From Fodinibius sediminis (lineage in GTDB: Bacteria > Bacteroidota > Rhodothermia > Balneolales > Balneolaceae): a stretch of 64,000 nt of DNA. Numbering within the stretch: the first letter of the stretch is position 1; the number at the start of each line of letters is the position of its first letter. Location of the stretch: positions 124,001 to 188,000 of the forward strand of contig NZ_FXTH01000003.1 in the NCBI RefSeq assembly GCF_900182555.1, read 5' to 3'. A program made the translations under genes and the position numbers. Shown here piece by piece: positions 33,488 through 42,536 of this stretch. The notes beneath the pieces are model-generated. The model saw only the letters and a program-made list of their open reading frames with translations, searched no databases and had not been told where the DNA came from.

Positions 33488-35944
33488 TTAGAAGTCTCCA
33501 CCCATGTCATCGCCACCGCCGCCGGGACCTCCGCCGCCCCCTCCTCTGCGGCGATCCTCCGTATTGCCAAAGAAATAGCGGAAGTTAATGGAGAATGAGC
33601 GGGTTGACCAGCTGAACTCACGGTGCGAGTAGAAATCAGTGTTGGGATTCCCGTCGTCGGTAACGGTATTGTTGAAATTTCGGGAATTGAAGATATCACG
33701 AACGGAGAGCGAAAGAAGGGCTTTTCCTTCCATCATTTCGTAGGAGAGCCCGGAATCCATCATGGTGCTGCCCTCGCGTCGGCCCTGGGTGGTATTGCGC
33801 GGGCCCCGGTAGCGCAGGGAAGCCTGGTAGTTCAGCTGCTCGCTGATTTCCCAGCGAAGCCGTGACCGGGCCGTAAGGGTCTCGCCCTCACTGTCAAAGA
33901 CCTGGTTCTGGTAGGTGCCTTCTGATTTGGAACGAAAAAGATTTGCATTGGCTGTCAGGGTCAGGCCATCCATAATATCCTGATCGGCCGAGAATTCAAC
34001 GCCCCAGGCCTTCTCGGTTGCAAGGTTAATGGGATAGATGCGAATCTGGTTTTCTTCCTGTTCCGTAATCCGTTCGATGACATCCGTACGATGGCGGTAA
34101 TAAAAGCTGGTGAGTAAGGAGCCGGTCTCCCAGTAATGCAGGTAGCCTGCCTCGTAGGAGTTGCTGAATTCCGGTTTCAGGTTTGGGTTGCCGGTAAACC
34201 GCGTGCGGCTGTCGGAAAAGTCGGAGAAGGGAAGCAGCATGCGCGACCAGGGACGACGCAGCCGCCGACTGTAGCTGAACTGCACCGATTGCTCCTCATT
34301 AAAGGAGTAGTTGAGAAAAGCGGTCGGGAAAAGGTTAACATAATTTTGGTCGTTGACTTCATCCGTACTCGACAGTTCAGTTCGGATGCGGGTATTTTCC
34401 AGTCGAACGCCGATCTGTCCGGAGAATTTTCCCCATTCGGTGCCAAGGTTGGTATAGGCAGCGTATACGCCCTCGCGGTAGAGAAAGTTGTCGTTAAATT
34501 CCCCTTCCACGGCCTGCCAGCTGCCGTCGGGCTGCTGTTCTTCGGCCAGAAAAGAGTTTTCCATCCACTCGGTGTCGCTTCGAAGTCCGGCCTCCAGCTT
34601 GCCGTTTTCACCCAGGGGACGCACATAGTCGGCATTGAAGCGCAGATCCTTTTCTTCTTCTTCATCTACGCTTCGCTGGATCAGCGGATCCCCGCTGCCC
34701 TGGCGAATGGATTCCTCAATATCGGCATTGGCTTTCTCCCGGCTGATATCAAAGCTGGCATCGGCCTCCAGCTTGTGTTCGTCACCATCGAACTCGTTCT
34801 GATAGTCCAGATTGAAGTCCAGATCCTTTTCATCATTTATTTCAACAGAATTGCGATCGGTGCGGGTAATGATGTTTCCGTCGCCTATATTTTGGCCATT
34901 GGGTACATAATTTAAATCGGTATATAAAATATCTTCACGGTTTTCTTCCTCTTCCAGGTTGGCAAAGACGCTGGCCGTGAGTACCGAATTTTCAGAGAAA
35001 TTGAAATTGGCCCCGAACCGGAGGTTTCCGTCGATTTCTGATTCATCGGCATCCGTTTGTTCCGCATACATGTAAGAGGTGTCGGCTCCGGCAAAGCGCT
35101 GGAATGAACTTCCCTCCTCCGGATCTTTCCGGTAGTCCAGGCTTCCGCCCAGGAACCAGTTGATCATGCCCCGGCGATAATTGACATTGGCCGACACTTC
35201 ATGATCCTGGGGCCATCCGGTGCCCAGGCTTACGCTGCCGTTAAGGCCAAGGCGTTTATCCTCTTTCAGGATGATATTGATGATACCGGCCGTCCCTTCG
35301 GCTGAATATTTGGAAGAGGGATTAGTGATAATTTCTACTTCGGCTATCATGTTGGCTGGAATGCTTCGAAGCGCATCCACGCCGTTGCTGACCATGGAGG
35401 AGGGTTTGCCGTTGATAAGCACCCGCACCGATTCATTGCCGCGCAGGCTGATATTGCCATCGATGTCAGTAGTGATCGATGGGACGTTGTCGAGCACATT
35501 AATGGCCGAACCGCCCAGGCTGGTAATGTCGCGTCCCACATCAAAAACGCGCCGGTCGAAACTCATGGTCATCTGGGACCGTTCCCCTTCAACGACGACC
35601 TCACCCAGGGATTCGGCTGTTGGATTCAGGGTGATATCACCGAGGTCTTCTGTCTCACCCGAAGCGACCCGGAAAGGCTCGGTGTAGGGCTTAAAAGAGA
35701 GAAAAGTTATTTTTAACACATAGCTGCCCGGATCAACATCAATACGAAAGGTGCCGCTGGAATCACTGGAAGTTCCGGTTACCACGTTGGTTTCGGTAGA
35801 ATCGTACACGGCCACCGAGGCGTAGGGTACGGGCTGATCGTTTTCGTCATAAATGGTTCCTGTCACAATGGCTTCGTCAGCCTGCCCATAGGCTGCAGAG
35901 GCCGCAAATAATGTCAGAAGAGCTATGGATAAAAACTTTTTCAT
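33488..35944 (-). CDS. TonB-dependent receptor-like outer-membrane protein (OMP beta-barrel family 3)
   Basis: This 818-residue outer-membrane protein has a signal peptide (1-20, ending A-Y-G-Q), a carboxypeptidase-regulatory-like beta-sandwich (about 25-115) and a plug domain (about 120-225). The large barrel ends in an unusual low-complexity tail of Gly, Arg and Asp (about 795-818), closing G-G-D-F. This architecture is common in Bacteroidota and Balneolota and often acts in peptide or metal responses, not only in siderophore uptake. The ligand is unknown. A two-component system lies directly upstream on the same strand, and an OmpR-type box (36021-36038) lies 77 bases before the start, suggesting control by that system. 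Confidence 0.87.
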   Translation of the reverse strand: MKKFLSIALLTLFAASAAYGQADEAIVTGTIYDENDQPVPYASVAVYDSTETNVVTGTSSDSSGTFRIDVDPGSYVLKITFLSFKPYTEPFRVASGETEDLGDITLNPTAESLGEVVVEGERSQMTMSFDRRVFDVGRDITSLGGSAINVLDNVPSITTDIDGNISLRGNESVRVLINGKPSSMVSNGVDALRSIPANMIAEVEIITNPSSKYSAEGTAGIINIILKEDKRLGLNGSVSLGTGWPQDHEVSANVNYRRGMINWFLGGSLDYRKDPEEGSSFQRFAGADTSYMYAEQTDADESEIDGNLRFGANFNFSENSVLTASVFANLEEEENREDILYTDLNYVPNGQNIGDGNIITRTDRNSVEINDEKDLDFNLDYQNEFDGDEHKLEADASFDISREKANADIEESIRQGSGDPLIQRSVDEEEEKDLRFNADYVRPLGENGKLEAGLRSDTEWMENSFLAEEQQPDGSWQAVEGEFNDNFLYREGVYAAYTNLGTEWGKFSGQIGVRLENTRIRTELSSTDEVNDQNYVNLFPTAFLNYSFNEEQSVQFSYSRRLRRPWSRMLLPFSDFSDSRTRFTGNPNLKPEFSNSYEAGYLHYWETGSLLTSFYYRHRTDVIERITEQEENQIRIYPINLATEKAWGVEFSADQDIMDGLTLTANANLFRSKSEGTYQNQVFDSEGETLTARSRLRWEISEQLNYQASLRYRGPRNTTQGRREGSTMMDSGLSYEMMEGKALLSLSVRDIFNSRNFNNTVTDDGNPNTDFYSHREFSWSTRSFSINFRYFFGNTEDRRRGGGGGGPGGGGDDMGGDF

Positions 35945-36252
35945 TGCTCGATGTCAATAGTTTTGGTTTCATGTTGTGAGGTTAACGTAACAGGAGAACT
36001 TGTGGTAACGTTGAACGAAATCTGAAGTAAATCTGAAGTCTTTATCCCGCAGCCAATTTGTAACATAAATTTACAAATGGACCTGTCTGACCGGCATAAA
36101 GAGGGGACGTACCACCCGAAATTTTAACGACTGTCCAGTGGCACAGGTAAGATGAGATGGCAGGTGGCGAATGAAAAAGGTTGTTTTAGCAGTTGGGATG
36201 AACCATTCCTTTTTCGGGGGGCAGAAAACAGGATCCAGCCTGTTGACGCTCA
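35945..36252. other. 308-base intergenic region holding the receptor promoter
   Basis: This region lies between the histidine kinase stop and the receptor start. It contains the OmpR-type direct repeat at 36021-36038. The sequence from 36070 to 36250 has no coding character and no obvious hairpin. Confidence 0.5.
36021..36038. promoter_or_regulatory. OmpR-type direct repeat (TCTGAAG box) upstream of the receptor
   Basis: TCTGAAG-TAAA-TCTGAAG is a perfect 7-bp direct repeat with an 11-bp period, the typical spacing for OmpR/PhoB-family dimers. It is 77-94 bp upstream of the receptor start codon. Confidence 0.65.
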
Positions 36253-37530
36253 TCAGCTTTGCTCAGAGGCAAAGGTAATCGTTATCGTGTGCCAGTTGTC
36301 TCTGTAATCGTAGGCTATGGTATAGCCGTTCTGATCAGCAATCTGTTTGATAATCGAGAGGCCCAGTCCGATGGAGTCCATCCCGTGGTCGGCTTTTTTA
36401 AAACGCTTGAACAGGGTATTGGGGTCAATGTTCAAAGGTTTTCCGGTGTTGCGGATTTCCAGCTCGGTTGGCGTAAGGGTTATGCGGATTTCTCCCTTCT
36501 CTACATTATGCTTGATGGCGTTTTGAAAAAGGTTGGTCCACATAATATCGGCAAGCACCGGATGAATATTGAGGATGACGTCTTCCTCCAGGTTAGTCTC
36601 CACGTGGAGGCCGTTCAGCTTGATGAACTCATCAAAAGACGTCGTACTCTGCCGGATGAGATCCGTGAGATTTACTTCATCCTTGCTGGTAAACTCGTGA
36701 TTCTCAATTTTGGTAAGCAGAGCGAGCGATTCACTGAGACGTGATAATTTTTTAATGGCCCGCTGACTTGCCTCCACATATTGATACTGCTCGGGAGTCA
36801 GGTCGGTTTCGGTAAGCAGTTCCATCTTTCCCTTGGTGATGGAAAGTGGAGTCTGCAGTTCGTGTGACGCATTTTCGGCAAATTCCTTCAGGTTTTTATA
36901 GTCCGCCACGGCTTTGCGGGTCATCTCTTCCACGAAGCGGTTGAGATCGTCAAACTCTTTGACATTGGTTTCGGTAGCCAGAATCGGTTCCTTGTTCTGA
37001 ATGTTGAACTGCCTGATCCGGTCGAGCGTTTCCCGAAAGGGCTTGAAGAGCCGGCCCGAAACAATCACGCCCACCCCTATAGCACCAATAACCTGAAGTC
37101 CCAGGATCCACAGCAGAATCTGAACAACAGCTTCGGTAATATCATCGGTTTCGACCAGTGCCCCGTATGTGGAAATGAAGTAGGTTGTATCCTCCACCGT
37201 CCGGTAGGCAGAAACTTTCAGGTTGGGCTCCATCTGCTGGAGTCGATCGTGCCATACAAGGGTATCCTCAATAATGGTTTCGGGCTCACGGTTTACAGGA
37301 AGGGGCTGTATGACAAGATTGCGATCATCATCCCCGCGGGTTTTGGGGTGGTGGAAGTGTTTGCCCTGCTGGAGAAGATGGGTGACTCGATCAATGCGAT
37401 CCATGAAACGCCACTTCAGCTCGTTGTCCAGTTCGCCCTTGATGACGAAGTAAGAAATATAGCCTCCAATACCCAGTACGATGACAGTCACGACCAGGTA
37501 AATTGATATAAATTTATTGATCAGCTTCAT
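36253..37530 (-). CDS. sensor histidine kinase
   Basis: This 425-residue inner-membrane kinase has TM1 at 8-30, a periplasmic sensor of about 105 residues and TM2 at 135-158. A HAMP-like linker then leads to a HisKA helix with phosphoacceptor H223 in S-H-E-L-Q-T-P-L. The HATPase domain has 'NLFQNAIKHN', 'GLGLSIIKQI' and a degenerate D-box. The Gln in HELQTP is a frequent variant in Bacteroidota. The start codon overlaps the regulator stop by four bases (ATGA), indicating translational coupling. The signal is unknown, and the His-rich patch H58/H60/H61 in the sensor could bind metal. Confidence 0.9.
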   Translation of the reverse strand: MKLINKFISIYLVVTVIVLGIGGYISYFVIKGELDNELKWRFMDRIDRVTHLLQQGKHFHHPKTRGDDDRNLVIQPLPVNREPETIIEDTLVWHDRLQQMEPNLKVSAYRTVEDTTYFISTYGALVETDDITEAVVQILLWILGLQVIGAIGVGVIVSGRLFKPFRETLDRIRQFNIQNKEPILATETNVKEFDDLNRFVEEMTRKAVADYKNLKEFAENASHELQTPLSITKGKMELLTETDLTPEQYQYVEASQRAIKKLSRLSESLALLTKIENHEFTSKDEVNLTDLIRQSTTSFDEFIKLNGLHVETNLEEDVILNIHPVLADIMWTNLFQNAIKHNVEKGEIRITLTPTELEIRNTGKPLNIDPNTLFKRFKKADHGMDSIGLGLSIIKQIADQNGYTIAYDYRDNWHTITITFASEQS

Positions 37531-38213
37531 GCGTGATTGGTCACTTTGAACTTGTACCCGATGCCATAGACGCTTTCAATATAATTCCGGGCGCCCGCCT
37601 GTTCCAGTTTTTTGCGCAGGTTTTTGATGTGTTGATAAACGAAGTCGAGGTTCGTGAGGTGATCCACGTAGTCGCCCCACAGGTGTTCGGCGATTGTCTG
37701 CTTGGAAAGCACATGGTTCTTGTTGGAGGCAAAGTACAGGATCAGGTCATATTCTTTAGGGGTGAGGTCCACGGGGGTATCATTGACGGTCACTTCCATG
37801 GTATCCGTATTGATCGCAATCTCATTGACGTTGATGATTTCCCGGCCATCGCGCTGATTCCGGCGGTTAACGGCCTTGATACGAGCGTGCAGTTCCGGCA
37901 GCTGGAAGGGTTTGGTGATATAGTCATCGGCTCCCAGTTCCAACCCCTTGACTTTTTCGTCCAGGGCATTCTTGGCAGAAATGATGATGGTACCAGTCTG
38001 GGGATTCACCGATTTGAGTTCCCGAAGAACCTGCAGTCCAGATCCGCCGGGGATCATGATGTCAATCAAAACCACATCGTAGGTATAGGACATCACTTTG
38101 TCGAATGCCTGCTTATAGTCTCTGGCATATTCGCAGATATATCCTTCCCGCTTTAGATAGGTGCGGATGTTCTGCAGCAGGTCTTCGTTATCTTCGATAA
38201 TAAGCAGTTTCAT
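37527..38213 (-). CDS. OmpR-family response regulator
   Basis: This 228-residue regulator has a receiver (D51 phosphoacceptor, acidic pair E7-D8, K near 101 in 'DYITKPF') and a winged-helix output domain (about 130-226). The output domain has the recognition region 'LTNLDFVYQHIKNLRKKL' and a C-terminal wing 'VYGIGYKF'. The ATG at 38213 is chosen because it opens the canonical M-K-L-L-I-I-E-D. The open frame upstream starts with TTG and adds 15 atypical residues. A probable binding box for the protein itself lies at 38236-38253. Confidence 0.92.
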   Translation of the reverse strand: MKLLIIEDNEDLLQNIRTYLKREGYICEYARDYKQAFDKVMSYTYDVVLIDIMIPGGSGLQVLRELKSVNPQTGTIIISAKNALDEKVKGLELGADDYITKPFQLPELHARIKAVNRRNQRDGREIINVNEIAINTDTMEVTVNDTPVDLTPKEYDLILYFASNKNHVLSKQTIAEHLWGDYVDHLTNLDFVYQHIKNLRKKLEQAGARNYIESVYGIGYKFKVTNHA

Positions 38214-38235
38214 ATGTAGGAGGATAAGCAATAAT

Positions 38236-38253
38236 TTTGAAGAAAAACTGAAG
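38236..38253. promoter_or_regulatory. OmpR-type direct repeat (TGAAG box) upstream of the response regulator
   Basis: TTTGAAG-AAAA-ACTGAAG has an 11-bp period and lies 23-40 bp before the regulator ATG. It matches the elements at 36021-36038 and 17225-17242 and would give autoregulation. Confidence 0.55.
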
Positions 38254-38320
38254 TTCAAGACATACCGGCAGTATCCGTTGCACAGGGAGACTGGACCGTA
38301 TTCCTTACCGCGGGATTACG

Positions 38321-38352
38321 GGAAAACTTTATTAGTTTTCCTTCTTCTTTTC
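38321..38352 (+). terminator. orphan terminator-like hairpin in the leader of the DUF3124 gene
   Basis: GGAAAACT (38321-38328) and AGTTTTCC (38334-38341) form a perfect 8-bp stem with a TTATT loop, followed by a pyrimidine-rich TTCTTCTTTTC. It is on the strand of the DUF3124/antiporter operon, about 100 bases before its start, with no plus-strand gene before it. It could attenuate that operon. Confidence 0.4.
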
Positions 38353-38444
38353 AATAAATCTATCAAGTGATTAGACCTTAGCAACTCATTAGTTATATTT
38401 CCTGCAGTTGTACAGGCTAATCATCAATATCAGGCCAACGTATT

Positions 38445-39044
38445 ATGAGATTTGTTGTGATCATCACCTTAGTGGGAGTTCTCTTGTCCGGTTGTGCAGG
38501 TCAGCAGGGCGGCAGTTCCAATGGTTCTGCCTCTTCTACTGCGCCGGAAGAGGGATCGCAGAAACAGCATGCTGGATCTGCTTTGCCCCAACCACTGGAT
38601 GCCTCCAGTTATGAGCGCGAAGACAGCAGTTTGGGACAGCTTATCTACGTACCGGTTTATTCCCATATTTACCAGCAGGATCGTCAGAAAACTTTTAATT
38701 TAACGACTACATTGAGTATCCGCAATGTTGATCCGCATCGATCGATGATCATCAGGGAGGTTATCTACTACGATTCGCATGGCGAGCTGGTGCAACAATA
38801 TCTGAAGGAGCCAACGACCCTGCAGCCGCTCTCATCCACCTCCTTTGTTATTGAAGAACGGGATCTGCGCGGAGGGGTGGGCGCTAACTTTTTGGTTAGT
38901 TGGTTGTCGGACCACCCGGTGAATCCGCCGGTGGTGGAAGCGGTGATGATCAGCACTTCACAGCAGCAGGGCATCTCCTTCCTGAGCAAGGGCCGGGTGC
39001 TGCAAGAGCTTCAAGGCCAACCCGCAGAAACAGGTACCGACTGA
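38445..39044 (+). CDS. DUF3124-family lipoprotein
   Basis: This 199-residue lipoprotein has a lipobox L-S-G-C (Cys near 18) and a low-complexity Ser/Gln/Gly linker (19-50). The DUF3124 domain (about 62-190) contains 'VYSHIY', 'TLSIRNVDP' and 'NFLVSW'. The function of DUF3124 is unknown, and members are periplasmic or surface proteins. Its TGA overlaps the ATG of the antiporter gene by one base (TGATG), so the two are translated together. An accessory role for the antiporter is a reasonable guess. Confidence 0.85.
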   Translation: MRFVVIITLVGVLLSGCAGQQGGSSNGSASSTAPEEGSQKQHAGSALPQPLDASSYEREDSSLGQLIYVPVYSHIYQQDRQKTFNLTTTLSIRNVDPHRSMIIREVIYYDSHGELVQQYLKEPTTLQPLSSTSFVIEERDLRGGVGANFLVSWLSDHPVNPPVVEAVMISTSQQQGISFLSKGRVLQELQGQPAETGTD

Positions 39045-41065
39045 TGGTGTTTGCGGTTTCACTTCCGTTCTTGTCTGAACTGGTAGCGCTTTTCGGGGTC
39101 AGTGTCGTCATTGCCTACATCTGCTATCGTTTCAGGATTGTACCCATTGTCGGCTTCCTGCTGGCCGGGGTCCTTATTGGTCCCAATGCACTGGCCCTGG
39201 TGCAGGATCAGGAACTGGTGAATATGCTGGCGGAAATCGGAATCATTTTGCTGTTGTTTACCATCGGCATCGAATTCAGCCTCGACAAACTGGCTCGCAT
39301 CAAAAAAGCGATTCTTGTGGGAGGAGGATTGCAGGTGAGCATTACAACCCTGCTGGTTGCGGTTCTTCTCTGGCTATTTGGCATTAGCTGGAACAGCGGC
39401 ATCTATACCGGTTGTCTGGTAGCGTTGAGCAGTACAGCAATCATCCTGGGGCTGCTGAATGAGCGCGGTGAAACCGATACGCCGACAGGACAGCTTACTC
39501 TCGCGGTACTGATCTTCCAGGATTTAGCCATTGTACTGATGGTGTTGCTGGTACCAATCCTGGCGGGAGAATCGCAGTCTTTGTCGGATATTGCGGTTAT
39601 CATCGGCAAGGCGGCGATGCTCATCGTGCTGGTCATTGTCTTAGCCCAGCGTATCGTGCCCTGGCTGCTTGAAAAGGTAGCGCAGACCCGGCGGCAGGAG
39701 CTATTTCTGCTGACGGTAGTGGCGATCTGCTTTGGGACCGCGGCTGTGACCAACCTCGTAGGGGTGAGCCTGGCGCTGGGAGCTTTTTTGGCAGGTCTAG
39801 TGGTAAGCGAAAGCCACTACAGCGAGCAGGCTATCAGTGAAATACTGCCCCTTCGAACCATATTCAACGCGGTGTTCTTTGTTTCTGTCGGCATGCTGCT
39901 GGATCTTCAGTATGTGATCGAACATCCCCTGATCATAGCGGGGATTGCCCTGTCGGTTATCCTGCTAAAATTCCTAGTCAGTACCGGCAGTCTGCTGGCC
40001 CTGAAATATCCAGTCCGCATCGCTGCCACGGCCGGCTTTGGATTGGCACAGATTGGGGAATTCAGTTTTGTCCTCGAGCGTTCCGGGCGCATGGCCGGCC
40101 TTACCCCGGCCGACATGGGGGATCTGGGATCGCAGATTTTTATAGCAGTTTCCGTTCTGTTGATGACGGTAACCCCGTGGCTGATGGATCGCGGCTCCAC
40201 GGTAGGCACCATGGTCAGCCGCTTTCGGATGTTTGGCAAAGATTCCGATAGCCAGCCAGTGCCTTCCGCTGATAAAAAGTCCCTGGAAGATCATGTAATC
40301 ATTATCGGCTATGGACCAGCGGGGCGTCACCTCGTGCAGGTCCTGGGGGATACGGGCATCCCCTACATCGTAATTGAGATGAATCCGGATTCGGTAAAAG
40401 AGATGCAGCAGCAGGATATTCCGGTCATTTTTGGAGACGCCTGCCAGCAGTACATCCTTTCTCAGGCAGTAGTTGAACAGGCCAAGCTCTGTGTCATTGC
40501 CACCAATGATCCCCTGGCCAGTCCACGTATTGTGCGGCAGGCGCGCTATCTGAATCCCACTCTGCAGATTATTGTGCGCTCGCGCTACCTTAGCGAGCTG
40601 GAGTATTTCGAAGAAATGGGCGCCGATATTGTGGTGCCGGAAGAGATGGAGACAACCGTTCGCCTCTTTACGCATGTACTTGGTGCCTACATGGTGCCCC
40701 AAGAGGAAATCCAGGAATATGTCCGTATCCTGAGGGCTGACGACTATGAAATTCTCAGGGGCAGCATACAGGAGGCCCACCTGATGGTACTGCAGGGACT
40801 GGATGAGGAGGGACTGCACACCCGGGCGGTGGCTGTTCGTGAAGGTTCACCCGTGTCTGGAAAGACGCTCGAGGAACTCGAGCTTCGGAAGAAATACGGG
40901 TTTACCGTACTGGCCGTCAAGCGGGGAGAAAATACGATGGGAAATCCTGCCGGCTCGTTCCGCCTTCAGCCTGATGACCGGCTGGTGCTGGTGGGCAGTG
41001 CTGATCAGTTCTCCACCTGTTCAGCACTTTTCCGAACCGACGGCCCCGGCCGTGATGGTCACTGA
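39044..41065 (+). CDS. CPA2-family cation:proton antiporter with RCK domains (KefB/YbaL-like)
   Basis: This membrane transporter of about 673 residues has twelve or so N-terminal spans (5-395) with the CPA2 motifs 'IGIILLLFTIGIEFS' and 'SSTAIILGLL'. A TrkA-N/RCK nucleotide-binding domain (about 415-540) carries 'VIIIGYGPAGRHL'. A TrkA-C/RCK-C domain lies at about 585-670. It should exchange K+ or Na+ for protons under control of a bound nucleotide. The ATG at 39044 is chosen because it overlaps the upstream stop and opens a hydrophobic helix. The frame extends further upstream but reads through the DUF3124 gene in another frame. Confidence 0.92.
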   Translation: MVFAVSLPFLSELVALFGVSVVIAYICYRFRIVPIVGFLLAGVLIGPNALALVQDQELVNMLAEIGIILLLFTIGIEFSLDKLARIKKAILVGGGLQVSITTLLVAVLLWLFGISWNSGIYTGCLVALSSTAIILGLLNERGETDTPTGQLTLAVLIFQDLAIVLMVLLVPILAGESQSLSDIAVIIGKAAMLIVLVIVLAQRIVPWLLEKVAQTRRQELFLLTVVAICFGTAAVTNLVGVSLALGAFLAGLVVSESHYSEQAISEILPLRTIFNAVFFVSVGMLLDLQYVIEHPLIIAGIALSVILLKFLVSTGSLLALKYPVRIAATAGFGLAQIGEFSFVLERSGRMAGLTPADMGDLGSQIFIAVSVLLMTVTPWLMDRGSTVGTMVSRFRMFGKDSDSQPVPSADKKSLEDHVIIIGYGPAGRHLVQVLGDTGIPYIVIEMNPDSVKEMQQQDIPVIFGDACQQYILSQAVVEQAKLCVIATNDPLASPRIVRQARYLNPTLQIIVRSRYLSELEYFEEMGADIVVPEEMETTVRLFTHVLGAYMVPQEEIQEYVRILRADDYEILRGSIQEAHLMVLQGLDEEGLHTRAVAVREGSPVSGKTLEELELRKKYGFTVLAVKRGENTMGNPAGSFRLQPDDRLVLVGSADQFSTCSALFRTDGPGRDGH

Positions 41066-41129
41066 TTGATACATCTGTGGTCCTCTGGTTAGTTTTGACT
41101 AAACAGTTAATAAGTCCTGGCGGCTCTTC

Positions 41130-41921
41130 CTACTTTTTCAGGATGCTTTCATCCAGCATGTCAGTGTCCTTAAATACAAAGAAGTTGGTCAGGTAGATGC
41201 CCAGGAAGACCGACAGTATGGTGCCCGAAAAGATGGCGATCATAATCATTATCTGGTATTTGATGGCGATGATGGGCGAACTGCCGCTGAGTATCTGGCC
41301 TGTCATCATGCCCGGCAGCGAAACAAGTCCGATTGTAGCCATGGAAGCGAGCGTGGGATTGGCAGATTTCTGCAGCGCTTCGCTGATGAACGATTGCAGC
41401 GCTTCGTTCCGGGTGGCGCCACAGGCAAGAAAGAACTGGTAGCGCTCCTTGTGCTCACTCAGGCTGTAGTAAAAGGCATTAATGCCGATTACATTGCTGC
41501 GCAGGCAGTTTCCCAGCACCATCCCGGTAATGGGTATGGTGTATTGGGCGGCCAAAAAGGTTGGAAGCTGGATCACTGCCTCCAGGAAAAAGAGGTCAAT
41601 AACTATAATGCCCAAAAAGGTTGCTGCAAAAATGGGGATGAGCAGGGAGCTCTTTCGCTTGAGGTCGCTGCGGTCAATGGTTGCAAAGTCGGCTACCAGC
41701 ACCATAATTAAAATCCAGCCGGCATTAACCCATGGATTGTCGTACTTGAAGAGATACTCCAGGTAATAGCCGACGAACAATAACTGAAGCACCATCCGAA
41801 GGGTGGCTGTGAGTAGTTTCTTGTTAAGCCCTGTTCTGTATTTCCAGAGGATATAGGCCGGCAGCAGCAGTATGACAAAGGCAACAGCCAGCTGCATCCA
41901 TGTCAGATCAATGATATCCAT
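41130..41921 (-). CDS. fetB: ABC transporter permease, FetB/UPF0014 family
   Basis: This 263-residue permease has about seven membrane spans and the UPF0014 signatures 'PITGMVLGNCLRSNVIGINA' (about 123-142) and 'SLPGMMTGQILSGSSP' (about 205-220). FetAB is an iron exporter in E. coli (family knowledge), although some homologues were once annotated as resistance proteins. The start codon directly abuts the stop of the ATPase gene (TAA-ATG). Confidence 0.9.
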   Translation of the reverse strand: MDIIDLTWMQLAVAFVILLLPAYILWKYRTGLNKKLLTATLRMVLQLLFVGYYLEYLFKYDNPWVNAGWILIMVLVADFATIDRSDLKRKSSLLIPIFAATFLGIIVIDLFFLEAVIQLPTFLAAQYTIPITGMVLGNCLRSNVIGINAFYYSLSEHKERYQFFLACGATRNEALQSFISEALQKSANPTLASMATIGLVSLPGMMTGQILSGSSPIIAIKYQIMIMIAIFSGTILSVFLGIYLTNFFVFKDTDMLDESILKK

Positions 41922-42536
41922 TTAGTCCAGGAGTATGATGTTATCGCCCTGCTTAACCCAGTAGGGATCATGGGACGTTGAGATAATTGTTTTATTTGTA
42001 TGTGCAAGCAATAGATCAATAGCCCGGTCTTTGGAGGCTTTGTCAAGGGCTGAGGTGGGTTCGTCCAACAGCAGCAGCGGTTTGTTCAGCAGGTGGCAGA
42101 TTGCCAGTCCAACACGCTGCCGCTGGCCGGTGGACAGATCGCGGAACTGCTTGCGGTAGGTGTCTTCCGACAAACCAAGTTTTTTTAATACGGATAAGCG
42201 GGTCTCTGCGCTTGGCGTTTTTAACTGATTTGCGGCAAATTCAAAAGGGCGATACATAAGCTCCTCCACGCTGCCGTCGCCCAGGTCCAGATCCTGGGGA
42301 AGCCAGGCGATATGGCTGCGCATTTGGCGGGCTGTTTGTCCGTCTGCATATTGGAGGCTTCCCTCCGTTGGGGTTACAAATCCCAGCAAAAGCTTCAGGA
42401 GGGTGCTTTTACCCGACCCTGACGCTCCTTTGAAGATGGTATGACTGCCCTCTGGAATGGTACAGCTGAAATGTTGTAAAACCGTTTCAGTGTCAAACCG
42501 GATGGTGATATCTGAGCAAGTGACAAGGGCGTTCAA
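41922..42536 (-). CDS. fetA: ABC transporter ATP-binding protein, FetA-like
   Basis: This 204-residue ATPase has Walker A G-A-S-G-S-G-K-S (37-44), the Q-loop in 'IAWLPQDLDL', a signature 'LSTGQRQR' and Walker B 'LLLLDEPTS'. It pairs with the permease encoded immediately downstream with no spacer and probably drives iron (or another divalent metal) export. Confidence 0.9.
   Translation of the reverse strand: MNALVTCSDITIRFDTETVLQHFSCTIPEGSHTIFKGASGSGKSTLLKLLLGFVTPTEGSLQYADGQTARQMRSHIAWLPQDLDLGDGSVEELMYRPFEFAANQLKTPSAETRLSVLKKLGLSEDTYRKQFRDLSTGQRQRVGLAICHLLNKPLLLLDEPTSALDKASKDRAIDLLLAHTNKTIISTSHDPYWVKQGDNIILLD

Noticed and set aside
39974-40819. 281-codon minus-strand open frame inside the CPA2 antiporter gene
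   Set aside because: It is antisense to the RCK domain region and has no start context or recognisable motif.
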